Source: Chloroflexota bacterium (GTDB lineage Bacteria > Chloroflexota > Dehalococcoidia > UBA2979). From it: 49,368 bases of DNA. The stretch is taken from positions 1 through 49,368 of the forward strand of contig VGPD01000012.1 in assembly GCA_016875635.1 (NCBI GenBank), read 5' to 3'. The position numbers and the translations under genes are program-made. Under the pieces are notes generated by a model. It did not search any database. It saw only the letters and a list, made by a program, of their open reading frames with translations, and was not told where the DNA came from. Shown here piece after piece: positions 35,415 to 43,418 of the stretch (its first letter is position 1; each line of letters begins with the position of its first letter).

Positions 35415-35453
35415 CCGCGCGCGCCTGCGGAGATCTCGAGAAGGGGCCCATCG

Positions 35454-36347
35454 ATGGCTGACACGGAGTACGAGAACCTGCTGGTCGACCGCATCGGCAC
35501 GGACGGGCGGATCGCCCGCATCACGCTCAACCGTCCGGAGAAGATGAACGCGCTGTCGCAGGAACTCCTCTTCGAGTTCCGTGACGCCCTTGAACTTCTC
35601 GAGACGGACACCAGCGCGCGCGTCATCGTGGTGCGCGGCGCGGGGCGCACGTTCAGTGCGGGGTACGACCTCACGCCACCGCAGCAATCGGGCGCGGACG
35701 CCGTGGTGCGGCAGTTCCGCACGACGGACGAGCAGGGGCGCCGTCTCTGGCAGGGCGTCCGCGGCGGGATGCAGCGGATCACCAATATCCATATGTACTT
35801 CTGGAACATCCAGAAGGTCACGATCGCGCAGGTCCACGGCTACGCGATCGCCGGTGGCTGCGAACTGTCCATGATGGCCGACCTCGTGGTCGCTGCGGAC
35901 GACGCGAAATTCGGTCACCCCGGCCTCCGCTTTGCGGGCACCCGTACTTCGATGATCCTCCCGCTCCTGATCCCGATGCGGAAGGCGAAAGAGCTCTTCT
36001 ACACCGGGGACAACATCAGCGCGGTGGAGGCGGCGGAGATCGGCCTGATAAACCGCGCCGTCCCCATCGACCGCCTGGACGACGAGGTGCTCGCGATGGC
36101 GGAGCGCATCGCGATCCTCCCGGCCGACCACCTGGCGATGCTGAAGGTCCACATGAATCGCTTCCACGAGAACATGGGGATCTACTCGTCGGTGCATTCG
36201 AGCACCGACCTCGACGCGGCGGGCGGCTTCACCAGCCAGGCCTACCAGTGGGCGGACAAGATGCGTTCTGGTGGCCTCAAGGAGGCCCTCGCCTGGCGCG
36301 ACGGCCCGTACCAGGACTACCGCTCCGACCCGGGACGGCCGCGCTAG
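35454..36347 (+). CDS. Enoyl-CoA hydratase/isomerase family protein
   Basis: A 297-residue crotonase-fold protein. Seen: LNRPEKMNALSQELL, the CoA/oxyanion stretch RTFSAGYDLTPP and GYAIAGGCELSMMADL. Of the two glutamates used by classical hydratases, Glu137 (GGCEL) is kept but the second, 20 residues later, is Gly157 (FGHPGLRF). So it may be an isomerase, hydrolase or other crotonase rather than a hydratase. A 35-residue insert after residue 72 is longer than in the standard enzyme. Own promoter; followed by a strong hairpin. Confidence 0.82.
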   Translation: MADTEYENLLVDRIGTDGRIARITLNRPEKMNALSQELLFEFRDALELLETDTSARVIVVRGAGRTFSAGYDLTPPQQSGADAVVRQFRTTDEQGRRLWQGVRGGMQRITNIHMYFWNIQKVTIAQVHGYAIAGGCELSMMADLVVAADDAKFGHPGLRFAGTRTSMILPLLIPMRKAKELFYTGDNISAVEAAEIGLINRAVPIDRLDDEVLAMAERIAILPADHLAMLKVHMNRFHENMGIYSSVHSSTDLDAAGGFTSQAYQWADKMRSGGLKEALAWRDGPYQDYRSDPGRPR

Positions 36348-36379
36348 TCCAGGCCGGGATTCTGGAGCGGGTGCACCCA

Positions 36380-36419
36380 TCCGGTGCGGCCGGCGGAGCA
36401 TTCTGTCGGCCGCACCGGA
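36380..36419 (+). terminator. 13-bp perfect hairpin downstream of the crotonase gene
   Basis: TCCGGTGCGGCCG and its exact complement flank a 14-base loop, 32 bases after the stop codon. Very stable, but no T-run follows (ACATAAAGGG), so termination would be imperfect or factor-aided. It also marks the left edge of a lower-GC stretch and could instead be a leftover inverted repeat. Confidence 0.45.
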
Positions 36420-36579
36420 CATAAAGGGTCCGACACCCGACGGCACCGTTTAGTGGTTAGTGAACCGACCTGCGCCCGACTTCTCGGAGCGCACTTTGCG
36501 CGCGGTGGGCAACTGCATTGTGCCCGCCATGTCACTAGCCCATCGCGTGACATAAATGTGCGCGACGTAGAAGTGCGCG

Positions 36580-36864
36580 GTGTTGTGCGAACCATCGGAG
36601 GAAACGCGATGGGCGAACCGCTACACACTCGTCAGGGGATGGTGCAGCGCCACTCTCGTGGCGGAGCGTCGCTGCGCCGATTCGGCCACCGACACAGTTC
36701 GATTCAGGTACAAGGGTCGCGAGCATTCGCGTCAATACTGTTCGACTCATCTGGCTGAATTCCAGAAGGCTGCACGCCGCTATGAGTTCTCGCTGGTAGT
36801 GCTCTCGATCATGCTTGTTGAGAGGCAACCGACGCGCCGGACGCACTGCCGCCTAGCGGCCTGA
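36580..36864 (+). CDS. Small Cys/His protein in lower-GC stretch
   Basis: Not a named family. 94 residues with GWCSA, RRCAD and later RQYCSTHLAEF around a RFRYKG strand, which looks like a small treble-clef or zinc-ribbon protein (C...C...YC-x2-H). The start is uncertain: GTG or the TTG next to it. A different frame has a well-placed GGAGG before an ATG at 36609, but its product has no protein-like pattern. Codon use is less GC-rich than in the neighbours. It may be a recently acquired or decaying gene. Confidence 0.4.
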   Translation: MLCEPSEETRWANRYTLVRGWCSATLVAERRCADSATDTVRFRYKGREHSRQYCSTHLAEFQKAARRYEFSLVVLSIMLVERQPTRRTHCRLAA

Positions 36865-37206
36865 TCTCACGGGTGAGGGACACACTCGTCACGTCGCCGA
36901 AAGTTGTGTCGACCGCGACCTCCTCGACGTGGCAGCAGCCGCTACACACCGACTGGCCTCAACCGGGCGCCAGGAACGAGACAGGACGGAGTTCGAGTTT
37001 TTCGATGGGGCGACGTACCGACGGCATGGATGGCCAGCGTTCAAAGTCAACGTGCGTGATCAACCCCCTATATCTGACGATCGTTGGTGATGCGTGAATG
37101 GTGCCATGCTGGCGGTCCTGATGGCTTTCCGCTCACCTATGTGCAAGTGCTCGGCTGGTGATCATCGTTGGTGGCTGACGGCCACGGATGAGGTGGGGTT
37201 TCCGGC
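36865..37206. other. Gap with no convincing gene
   Basis: About 340 bases of lower-GC sequence between the small Cys/His gene and the serine hydrolase. A 74-codon open frame from GTG 36873 has no motif, no ribosome site and Ser/Thr-rich noise-like content. Two imperfect copies of GATCGTTGGTGA-like sequence (near 37079 and 37161) are present. No tRNA, terminator or transposase remnant was found. Confidence 0.4.
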
Positions 37207-38376
37207 CTACAGACAGCTGTAGAGGGCGCGCACCAAGTGCTGGCCGCGCGGGTCCATCCCGCCGGTCGGAGGGCGCGTCTCACCGGGCAGCGGCGAGAGC
37301 ATCTGGTTCATCACGTAGCCGAAGCCGAGGCGGTGCGCCGGGTCGGCGAAGCCCTGCGAACCTCCGGAGCCCGCATGCCCGAACGACGTGATCGGGCGCG
37401 CGTCGCCGAATTCCGAGAAGCGCAGCATGAAGCCGAGTGTCCGGTGCGTCGGCACCTTCAGCGTCTCGTCGATGCCGTTCGCCTGCTCCATCGCCGCGCG
37501 CTCGACGGCCCATGGTGAAAGCAGGCGCGTCTTCCCCCATACACCCCCGCGCGCCAGGGCGCCGTACACCGTTGCGAGGGATCGCGCGTCGGTGTGGCCG
37601 TTGCTCGCGGGCAACTCGGCCAGACGGTACTCGCGGCTGTTGGGGCCCACGCCACGCATCGCAGAGGCCACACCGCGCAGGGCGTTCCCGCCGCGGCTGG
37701 CCACGCCCTGCCGGTTGTCCTGCAGGATTTCCGCGACGTGGCGTCCGACGGGGTTGAAACCGAGGTGGAACGAGACGCCGAGCGGGCGCGCGATCTCCTG
37801 GCGGATGAACTGGCCGGGGGTCTTCCCGGAGACGCGGCGGATCACCTCGCCCACGAGCCAGCCGAAGGTGGACGTGTGGTAGCCCTGCTTCGAACCCGGC
37901 TCCCAGCGAGGCCGCTCCGCGGCGAGCGCTGCCGTCATCGCCTGCCAGTCGAGCGCAGCCGCCGCTGGCAGCTCGCCGTCGATGTCCGGGAGGCCGGCCT
38001 GATGGGTGAGCAGGTAGCGGACGGGGAGCCGTTCTTTGCCAGCCTGCGCGAATTCCGGCCAGTACTTCGCGACCGGAGCGTCGAAGTCGAGCTTGCCGCG
38101 GTCGGAGAGCATGTGCGCCGCGAGAGCGACCATCCCTTTCGTCGTGGAGTAGACGTTGACGATGGTGTCGCGCTCCCAGGGGCGTGTCCGCGCCGCGTCC
38201 GCATGCCCCGCCCACAGGTCGACGACCAGCTTGCCGTCGATCGCGACCGCGACGGCCGCGCCGACCTCGGGGAACTCGGTGAAGTTGCGCGCGAAGACGG
38301 CCCGTACCGGCGCGAAGCGCGGGTCGCAGATGCCCTGCACATCCACCGAGGCCAGCGTCACGATTCTCTTCTTCAC
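37207..38376 (-). CDS. Serine hydrolase, class C beta-lactamase/EstB family (copy 1)
   Basis: A 389-residue beta-lactamase-fold hydrolase. Active-site SxxK is Ser77-Thr-Thr-Lys80, the YxN-type region is YHTSTFGWLVGE and the third motif is HAGSGG near residue 340. No signal peptide, so a cytosolic esterase is more likely than a penicillin-binding enzyme or lactamase. GTG start; a second GTG five codons in (VTLASVDVQG) would match copy 2's length better. It lies directly downstream of a paralogue on the same strand, 66 bases apart. Confidence 0.85.
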   Translation of the reverse strand: MKKRIVTLASVDVQGICDPRFAPVRAVFARNFTEFPEVGAAVAVAIDGKLVVDLWAGHADAARTRPWERDTIVNVYSTTKGMVALAAHMLSDRGKLDFDAPVAKYWPEFAQAGKERLPVRYLLTHQAGLPDIDGELPAAAALDWQAMTAALAAERPRWEPGSKQGYHTSTFGWLVGEVIRRVSGKTPGQFIRQEIARPLGVSFHLGFNPVGRHVAEILQDNRQGVASRGGNALRGVASAMRGVGPNSREYRLAELPASNGHTDARSLATVYGALARGGVWGKTRLLSPWAVERAAMEQANGIDETLKVPTHRTLGFMLRFSEFGDARPITSFGHAGSGGSQGFADPAHRLGFGYVMNQMLSPLPGETRPPTGGMDPRGQHLVRALYSCL

Positions 38377-38442
38377 TCCGCGGGGAGATGGGCACCGAAG
38401 ATTAGCACGGGGGGCGAGGGCCTCCGGAAGCAGGGACAGTCC

Positions 38443-39609
38443 CTACACGAGCGCGGCGTAGACCGCGCCTGCGAGGCGCTGGGCGCGCGGGTCGGGGGTC
38501 ATCAGCCCACCCTGCCACATGCGGTTCATCACGTAGCCGAAGGCGACCCGGTGCATCCGGTCGGCAAACGCCATCGAGCCGCCCGCGCCGTTGTGACCGA
38601 AGGCGTTCGGCCCGCGCCGGTCGCCCGTCTCCAACACCGGATGCATGTAACCGAGCGAGCGGCGCGTCTTCAGGACGAGCACCGCGTCCGGCCCCTCAGC
38701 CTGGATCGTGTGCGCGCGGTCGAGGGTCTCGGGACGCATCAGCGTCACCCCGTGCGCGCTGCCGCCCAGCGAGAGCGCCGAGTAGATGCGAGCCATGCCA
38801 CGCGCGCTCGCATGCCCGTTCATCCCGGGCATTTGCGCGCGCCGCCAGCCGGCGCTGTTCGGATGCCCGGCGAGCGGCGGCGTGGAGAGCAGGATCGAAC
38901 GCATGGTCAGTGACTCCGGGTTGGGGGTGAAGCCGGATGGGGCAGTGCCACCGACCGGCTGGGCCTCCAGCGTCGCGATCTGGTCGTGGGCCTCGTCCGG
39001 CACGCCGAGATAGAACGGCGCGCCGAGAGGTTCCGCGATCTCGCGGCGGATGAAATCGCCGGGCATCTCGCCGGTGACGCGGCGGATCAGTTCACCGACC
39101 AGCCAGCCGAACGTGACTGTGTGGTAGCCGTGCTTCGTGCCGGGCTCCCACTGTGGCTTCGTCGCGGCGAGGGTGCGCGTCATCGTCTCCCAGTCCTGGC
39201 AGGCGAGCTCGGGCAGCTCACGGTCGCCATCGACGGCGGGGAGGCCCGCCTGGTGCGACATCAACCAGCGCACCGTGATCGCGCCCTTCCCCTGCTGCGC
39301 GAACTCCGGCCAGTACCGCGCCACCGGCGCATCGATGTCGATTAGCCCGCGGTCCACCAGCATGTGCGCGGCGGTCGCCAGCACGCCCTTCGTGGACGAC
39401 CAGACGTTGACGAGCGTGTCGCGCTCCCACGGCCGGCCGCTCTCCCGGTCGGCGACCCCGCCCCAGAGGTCGACGACCGTCTCGCCGTCGACCATCACAT
39501 GGACGGAGGCCCCCAGCTCGTCCGCCTCCGCGAAGTTCCGGGCGAACACCTCGTGCACGCCTTCGAAGCGCGGGTCGACCGTGCCATGGATCGTCGGGAC
39601 GTCCGCCAT
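38443..39609 (-). CDS. Serine hydrolase, class C beta-lactamase/EstB family (copy 2)
   Basis: A 388-residue paralogue of the gene downstream. SxxK is Ser71-Ser-Thr-Lys74, followed by the same ARYWPEFAQQGK and LMSHQAGLPAVDG blocks and YHTVTFGWLVGE; the third motif is HNGAGGS. Same family, probably esterase. ATG with a strong GAGGAGG upstream. Tandem arrangement and shared blocks point to a local duplication with divergence of substrate pocket. Confidence 0.86.
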   Translation of the reverse strand: MADVPTIHGTVDPRFEGVHEVFARNFAEADELGASVHVMVDGETVVDLWGGVADRESGRPWERDTLVNVWSSTKGVLATAAHMLVDRGLIDIDAPVARYWPEFAQQGKGAITVRWLMSHQAGLPAVDGDRELPELACQDWETMTRTLAATKPQWEPGTKHGYHTVTFGWLVGELIRRVTGEMPGDFIRREIAEPLGAPFYLGVPDEAHDQIATLEAQPVGGTAPSGFTPNPESLTMRSILLSTPPLAGHPNSAGWRRAQMPGMNGHASARGMARIYSALSLGGSAHGVTLMRPETLDRAHTIQAEGPDAVLVLKTRRSLGYMHPVLETGDRRGPNAFGHNGAGGSMAFADRMHRVAFGYVMNRMWQGGLMTPDPRAQRLAGAVYAALV

Positions 39610-39626
39610 CGAGGTGGCCTCCTCAG

Positions 39627-39644
39627 TGCAAGTGATGCAAGTGA
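39627..39644. repeat. Tandem 9-base repeat TGCAAGTGA x2
   Basis: Two exact adjacent copies, 18 bases before the start of serine hydrolase copy 2. It could be an operator half-site pair for that gene or a chance duplication. Confidence 0.4.
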
Positions 39645-39724
39645 AGGGTACTTCGGATCCTTCGCCGGGCCCCCGGCAGTGCGTCGGGGTGGTCGAGTGC
39701 GCTGGCCCTGTCAGCCCTGGAGCC

Positions 39725-39730
39725 TAGACT
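39725..39730 (+). promoter_or_regulatory. TANNNT element (TAGACT) of the collapsed Nramp gene
   Basis: TAGACT six bases before the ATG at 39737. The same spacing as at functional genes in the window suggests the old start and promoter survive. Confidence 0.3.
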
Positions 39731-39736
39731 GGCGAG

Positions 39737-40316
39737 ATGCCCGAACCCGCGCCACGCCGCCGACGCCGATGTGGGGGTCGGCATGTTGGTCGCCCATATC
39801 GCGTTCTATTTCGTCGTGCTGACGGCGGCGGCTGCGCTGTATTCGACCGGCTACGCCGACGTGAAGACGGCGGCTGACGCGGCGCGGGCGCTGCAGCCCC
39901 TCGCAGGCGATGCCGCATCGCTTCTGTTTGCGCTGGGCATCATTGGCACTGGTCTCCTGGCAATCCCGGTGCTCGCAGGTTCGGTCGCCTACGCCAGCGC
40001 CGAGCTGTTCGACTGGCCCGAAGGGCTGAGCAAGACCTTCCCGCAGGCGCCACAGTTCTACGGCGTCATCCTCCTCGCCACGCTGGGCGGCGTGGGGATC
40101 GTGTTCAGTCCCATCTCCGAGATTCAGGCGCTCTACCTGGCGGCGATCGTCAACGGGATCATCGCCCCGGTGCTGCTCGTCTTCCTGATGGTCTCCGCCC
40201 ACGACCGCCGCATCCTCGGCGGGTCCCGGCCGCCATTGATCACGATGGTGGTTGGCTGGGGGACCGCCATCAAGATGTCACTGGCTGCGGTCGCGCTCCT
40301 CGTCAGCCTCGTCTGA
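39737..40316 (+). pseudogene. Nramp/MntH-type metal transporter, internal deletion
   Basis: The frame from about 39759 encodes the last 180 residues of a divalent-metal (Nramp) transporter: AAAALYSTGYADVKTAADAA, the FALGIIGTGLLAIPVLAGS helix, AYASAELFDWPEGL and the final helices. Intact relatives exceed 400 residues with 11-12 helices; the N-terminal DPGN metal-binding helix is gone. An ATG with a leaderless promoter element sits at 39737 and begins a plausible N-terminus (MPEPAPRRRRR) in another frame. The simplest reading is an internal deletion of some 200 codons with a frameshift. A GTG at 39771 could start a truncated membrane protein, but transport is unlikely. Confidence 0.7.
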
Positions 40317-40411
40317 GCGTCCTGTGATTCGCCTCGTGGGCGGTCCGGGGGATCCCGGATTCACGACGGGGGCTGTGTCGCCCGGTTCTCTTCCATAAGT
40401 GAACACAGTGT

Positions 40412-40417
40412 TATCGT
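40412..40417 (+). promoter_or_regulatory. TANNNT element (TATCGT) before rnd
   Basis: TATCGT seven bases before the rnd ATG. Weak as a -10 but correctly placed for a leaderless start. Confidence 0.3.
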
Positions 40418-40424
40418 CAGGCGG

Positions 40425-41618
40425 ATGACCCTCATCCAGCCGCAGCCCGCGCTCGTCACCGACCTCTCCGAGGTAGCCGAGATTGCTCGCGAGATCCGTG
40501 CTGCTGGTTGGCTTGCCCTCGACCTCGAATTCATGACCGAGGGGCGCTACATCCCCGAACTCAGCCTCGTCCAGGTCGGCTGGGGCGACATCGAAGTCCC
40601 CCACGTCGCCGCCGTCGACCCGCTGAAGGTGGACGTGCAGCCGATCGTCGACCTCCTTGGTGACCCGGAGATCGAGGTCATCATCCACTCCGCCCAGGCC
40701 GACCTCGCCCTCATCGGTGGCCAGTTCGGCGTCCGCGGACGGGCCGTCTTCGACACGCAGATCGCCGGCGCCTTCCTCGGCTGGGGTGAGCAGATCGGAT
40801 ACGGCGCGCTCGTCGAGCGGCTCTGCGGTGTCCACCTCGACAAGGGTGCGCAATTCACCGAGTGGTCCCGCCGTCCGCTCTCCGAAGAGCAGATCCGCTA
40901 CGCCCTCGACGACGTCCGCTATCTCCCGCTCGCTTGGCGCACGCTCCGCCAGGAGCTTGAGGAGCGCGGGCGTTTCGACTGGGTCGAGCAGGAGTGCGAC
41001 GCCCTCGCCGAGCAGTGGGCCGAGCGCACCCCGCCCGAGGAGATGTACCGCCGGGTGCGCGGCTGGAACGGCCTCAAGCGCCGCTCGCTCGGCGCGCTGC
41101 GCGCCGTCGCAGCATGGCGCGAGACCGAGTCCCGCCGCGCCAACCGCCCGCCCTCATGGCTCATGAACGACCGCACCCTCCTCGAACTCTGCCGCCGTCC
41201 CCCGCAGGTCGCCTCTGAACTCGCCGGGGTCCGCGGGCTGGGCGAGGGCACCGCCCAGCGCTATGGCCGCGCGATCATCGAAGCCATCGAGCGCGGCGTC
41301 GAAGACCAGCCCGAGATGGACGAGACCCCCCCGCATCTGCCGAACCTCGGCCAGGCGTGGCCCGCGGTCCTCTCCGGCATCCTGCAGGCACGCTGCCGTG
41401 AGTCCGACATCGCCGCCCGCTTCGTCGCCACCCGCCGTGACATCGACGACGTCATCGCCTGGTGGCTGGTCGGCGACCGCACGAATGAGCCGGACCTCCC
41501 GCTGCTGCAGGGCTGGCGTCGCAGCCTCGCCGGCCAGGACGTTCTCGACTGGCTCGCCGGCGAGACCGCCGTCGTCGTCGACCCCCACACCGAGGCCGGC
41601 CTCCGGATCAACCGGTAA
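40425..41618 (+). CDS. rnd: Ribonuclease D
   Basis: 3'-5' exoribonuclease of the DEDDy family, acting on tRNA 3' ends and other structured RNAs. 397 residues. Exo domain: Asp33/Glu35 (LDLEFMTE), Asp93 (QADLALI), Tyr159 and Asp163 (RYALDDVRYL). An HRDC-type helical domain follows from about residue 215 (GLKRRSLGALRAVAAWRE ... GVRGLGEGTAQRYG), and a second helical region to the end. All four catalytic acids and the Tyr are present. The stop is followed by an imperfect copy of the last codons. Confidence 0.9.
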   Translation: MTLIQPQPALVTDLSEVAEIAREIRAAGWLALDLEFMTEGRYIPELSLVQVGWGDIEVPHVAAVDPLKVDVQPIVDLLGDPEIEVIIHSAQADLALIGGQFGVRGRAVFDTQIAGAFLGWGEQIGYGALVERLCGVHLDKGAQFTEWSRRPLSEEQIRYALDDVRYLPLAWRTLRQELEERGRFDWVEQECDALAEQWAERTPPEEMYRRVRGWNGLKRRSLGALRAVAAWRETESRRANRPPSWLMNDRTLLELCRRPPQVASELAGVRGLGEGTAQRYGRAIIEAIERGVEDQPEMDETPPHLPNLGQAWPAVLSGILQARCRESDIAARFVATRRDIDDVIAWWLVGDRTNEPDLPLLQGWRRSLAGQDVLDWLAGETAVVVDPHTEAGLRINR

Positions 41619-41812
41619 GTGCGCATCGACCGGTAGGCGACGCATGTCCCTCACCAGCCCGCTCCGCGAGGCCGGTTCACCGCCCAGGTCGCGAGCGGGA
41701 CATCGAGGAACTGGTCGACACGGTCTCAGGTGGTCAGACCGAGTACCGCGTGCTTCGCGAGCGCGTTGATGCGTTTGCCGTCAACCTGAAGCGGGTGATC
41801 CGTAGAGGGCGT

Positions 41813-41865
41813 CCCTACGGCCTCGCCCAGACCAGCCGCTCGTCCGCCGCCGCTACAGGCGGGCT
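41813..41865 (-). pseudogene. Remnant of a GNAT acetyltransferase gene end
   Basis: The 33 bases 41813-41845 match 45491-45523 at 31 positions, and weaker similarity runs on for about 15 more. The second site is the very end of the GNAT gene, and both encode, on the minus strand, a tail ...DERL-(V/A)-WARP followed by TAG. No acetyltransferase body stands upstream here. The rest of the 273-base gap between rnd and the DUF2177 gene holds only a short plus-frame peptide-like stretch (RERDIEELVDTVSGG) without a start. Confidence 0.5.
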
Positions 41866-41891
41866 GATGCGGGTCTGTGAGGCCGTCCTGG

Positions 41892-42296
41892 CTAGCTGAG
41901 GCGGCGGGCGGCGGTGACCGCGATCGCGGCGACTACGGCGGTGAGCGTCGCGCCCCAGGCCATATCCACCACGGTGACCAGCATCGACCAGCCGCGGATG
42001 GTCGCCTGGTTGGTCAGGTCGTAGGTGCCATACGCAACGAGTCCGAGGATCGCGCCAGAGATGAGTACGCCGCTGACCGACCGGTCGCGGTCGAGGGCCG
42101 GCAGCACGACCAGTACTACGACGCCGACGGCGTAGAGCAGGTAGAACGCCATCGCCGGCGCCCAACTGGGTGCGTCGAGGAGTAAGCCCGGAAGCTGCTT
42201 CCGATAGAGCCGGCTGGTCATGGTCGAGAGCCAGATGGCATCGAGGATGCCCGTGCTCAGAAGCGTCGCGATCACGGCAATGGCCGTACGGTTCAC
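41892..42296 (-). CDS. DUF2177-family membrane protein
   Basis: A 134-residue integral membrane protein with four helices. The signature GILDAIWLS near the N-terminus and LVAYGTYDLTNQATIRGW near residue 85 identify DUF2177. Function unknown; the family often travels with SDR, FAD-oxidoreductase, DUF1365 and cyclopropane-synthase-like genes of lipid modification, and three of those follow here on the other strand. The frame is open far upstream, but GGGAGG before the GTG at 42296 marks the start. Confidence 0.8.
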   Translation of the reverse strand: MNRTAIAVIATLLSTGILDAIWLSTMTSRLYRKQLPGLLLDAPSWAPAMAFYLLYAVGVVVLVVLPALDRDRSVSGVLISGAILGLVAYGTYDLTNQATIRGWSMLVTVVDMAWGATLTAVVAAIAVTAARRLS

Positions 42297-42405
42297 CTGA
42301 AACCTCCCGCCCGCCACTTGCGATCCAGTGTAGGGATATCGTCGAGAGATCTCACGAGCCCGTCCTGCCGTCCGGCGCGTCAGGCGCGGGGCGCGGGATT
42401 CTGAG

Positions 42406-43416
42406 ATGCTGGTTTGCATGGACGAACTGACGGCAATGGTCGATCGCACGCTTGAATGGCTCGTCCTCCCGTCGTTCACACGGGTCGGTTGTGTGGTGCG
42501 CCGGCGGATCGCGCGGTGGCGGCGGCTCGATTCGTATGACCTCACGGGCCGGGTCGCACTCGTCACGGGCGCAACCTCAGGGATTGGCCTCGCGGCTGCC
42601 GCAGCGCTCGGACGGATGGGCGCGCACGTCATCCTCCTCGGGCGTGACGCTGCCCGCACCGAGGCCGCGCGACAACGGCTGGTCGCCAGCACCGGGAGCA
42701 CCCGGTTCTCGACGGTCGTCGCATCCATGGACGACGCAGACGATGTGCGGCGCGCGGCCGCCGAAGTGCTCGCTTCACATCCGCGGCTCGACATCCTCGT
42801 GCACAACGCGGGCGCGCTCGCACTCGAGTACCGGCACTCTCCGATGGGCGTCGAACAGACCGCGGCGGCCCAGCTCGGCGGGCCCTTCCTGCTCACTGGC
42901 CTGCTGCTTGATCGCCTGGAGAGCGGCGCTCCGGGACGGGTGATCACCATCTCTTCCGGCGGTGCGTATCTGGCGCCACTGACCGTCTCCGGGCTCGATC
43001 CCACACCGGCCGAGTTCAACGGGACCCAGCAATACGCCCGCGCCAAGCGCGCCCAGATCACGCTGACCGAGCTATGGACGAAGCGGACGAAGGGACGCGC
43101 GGTCATCTTCCACGCGATGCATCCCGGCTGGGTGGACACGCCCGGCCTCGCCGCGTCGTTGCCGCGCTTCCGCAGTCTGCTCCGTCCGCTGCTGCGGACG
43201 CCCGATGAGGGGGCCGATACGATTGCGTGGCTGGCCGCGGACGGCGAGGGCGCGCAGGCCGGTGGTGCATTCTGGTTCGACCGCGTGCGGCGCCCGGCGC
43301 ACCGCCTCGGCCGGACGCGCGTCGCTGATACCGAGGAACGTCGGGTACGCCTCTGGGCATGGTGCGAGTCCACGAGCGGCTGGATCTGCCCTTCGGCAGA
43401 TGGGTCACGGGCGTAG
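42406..43416 (+). CDS. SDR-family oxidoreductase (DHRS12-like)
   Basis: A 336-residue short-chain dehydrogenase with a 45-residue N-terminal extension that carries a hydrophobic, basic segment and may touch the membrane. Seen: TGATSGIGLAAAAAL (NAD(P) loop), LVHNAGALALEYR, and catalytic Ser (ISSGGAY) and Tyr-x3-Lys (YARAKRAQ). The long C-terminal part with HPGWVDTPG resembles the DHRS12 group linked to lipid clusters. A second ATG lies four codons in. Stops two bases before the FAD oxidoreductase start. Confidence 0.83.
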   Translation: MLVCMDELTAMVDRTLEWLVLPSFTRVGCVVRRRIARWRRLDSYDLTGRVALVTGATSGIGLAAAAALGRMGAHVILLGRDAARTEAARQRLVASTGSTRFSTVVASMDDADDVRRAAAEVLASHPRLDILVHNAGALALEYRHSPMGVEQTAAAQLGGPFLLTGLLLDRLESGAPGRVITISSGGAYLAPLTVSGLDPTPAEFNGTQQYARAKRAQITLTELWTKRTKGRAVIFHAMHPGWVDTPGLAASLPRFRSLLRPLLRTPDEGADTIAWLAADGEGAQAGGAFWFDRVRRPAHRLGRTRVADTEERRVRLWAWCESTSGWICPSADGSRA

Positions 43417-43418
43417 GC

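Noticed and set aside
36420-36600. Possible tRNA or small RNA in the lower-GC gap
   Set aside because: No T-loop (GGTTCGA-like) or cloverleaf could be drawn by eye.
36609-36758. Alternative frame with GGAGG and ATG inside the Cys/His gene
   Set aside because: The ribosome site is good, but the 49-residue product has no protein-like pattern, whereas the other frame has an ordered Cys/His arrangement.
36873-37097. 74-codon frame after the Cys/His gene
   Set aside because: Ser/Thr-rich, no motif, no ribosome site; looks like chance in lower-GC non-coding DNA.
41640-41812. Peptide-like plus-frame stretch after rnd
   Set aside because: No start codon or ribosome site, and it merges into the repeat of the GNAT end; at most a remnant.
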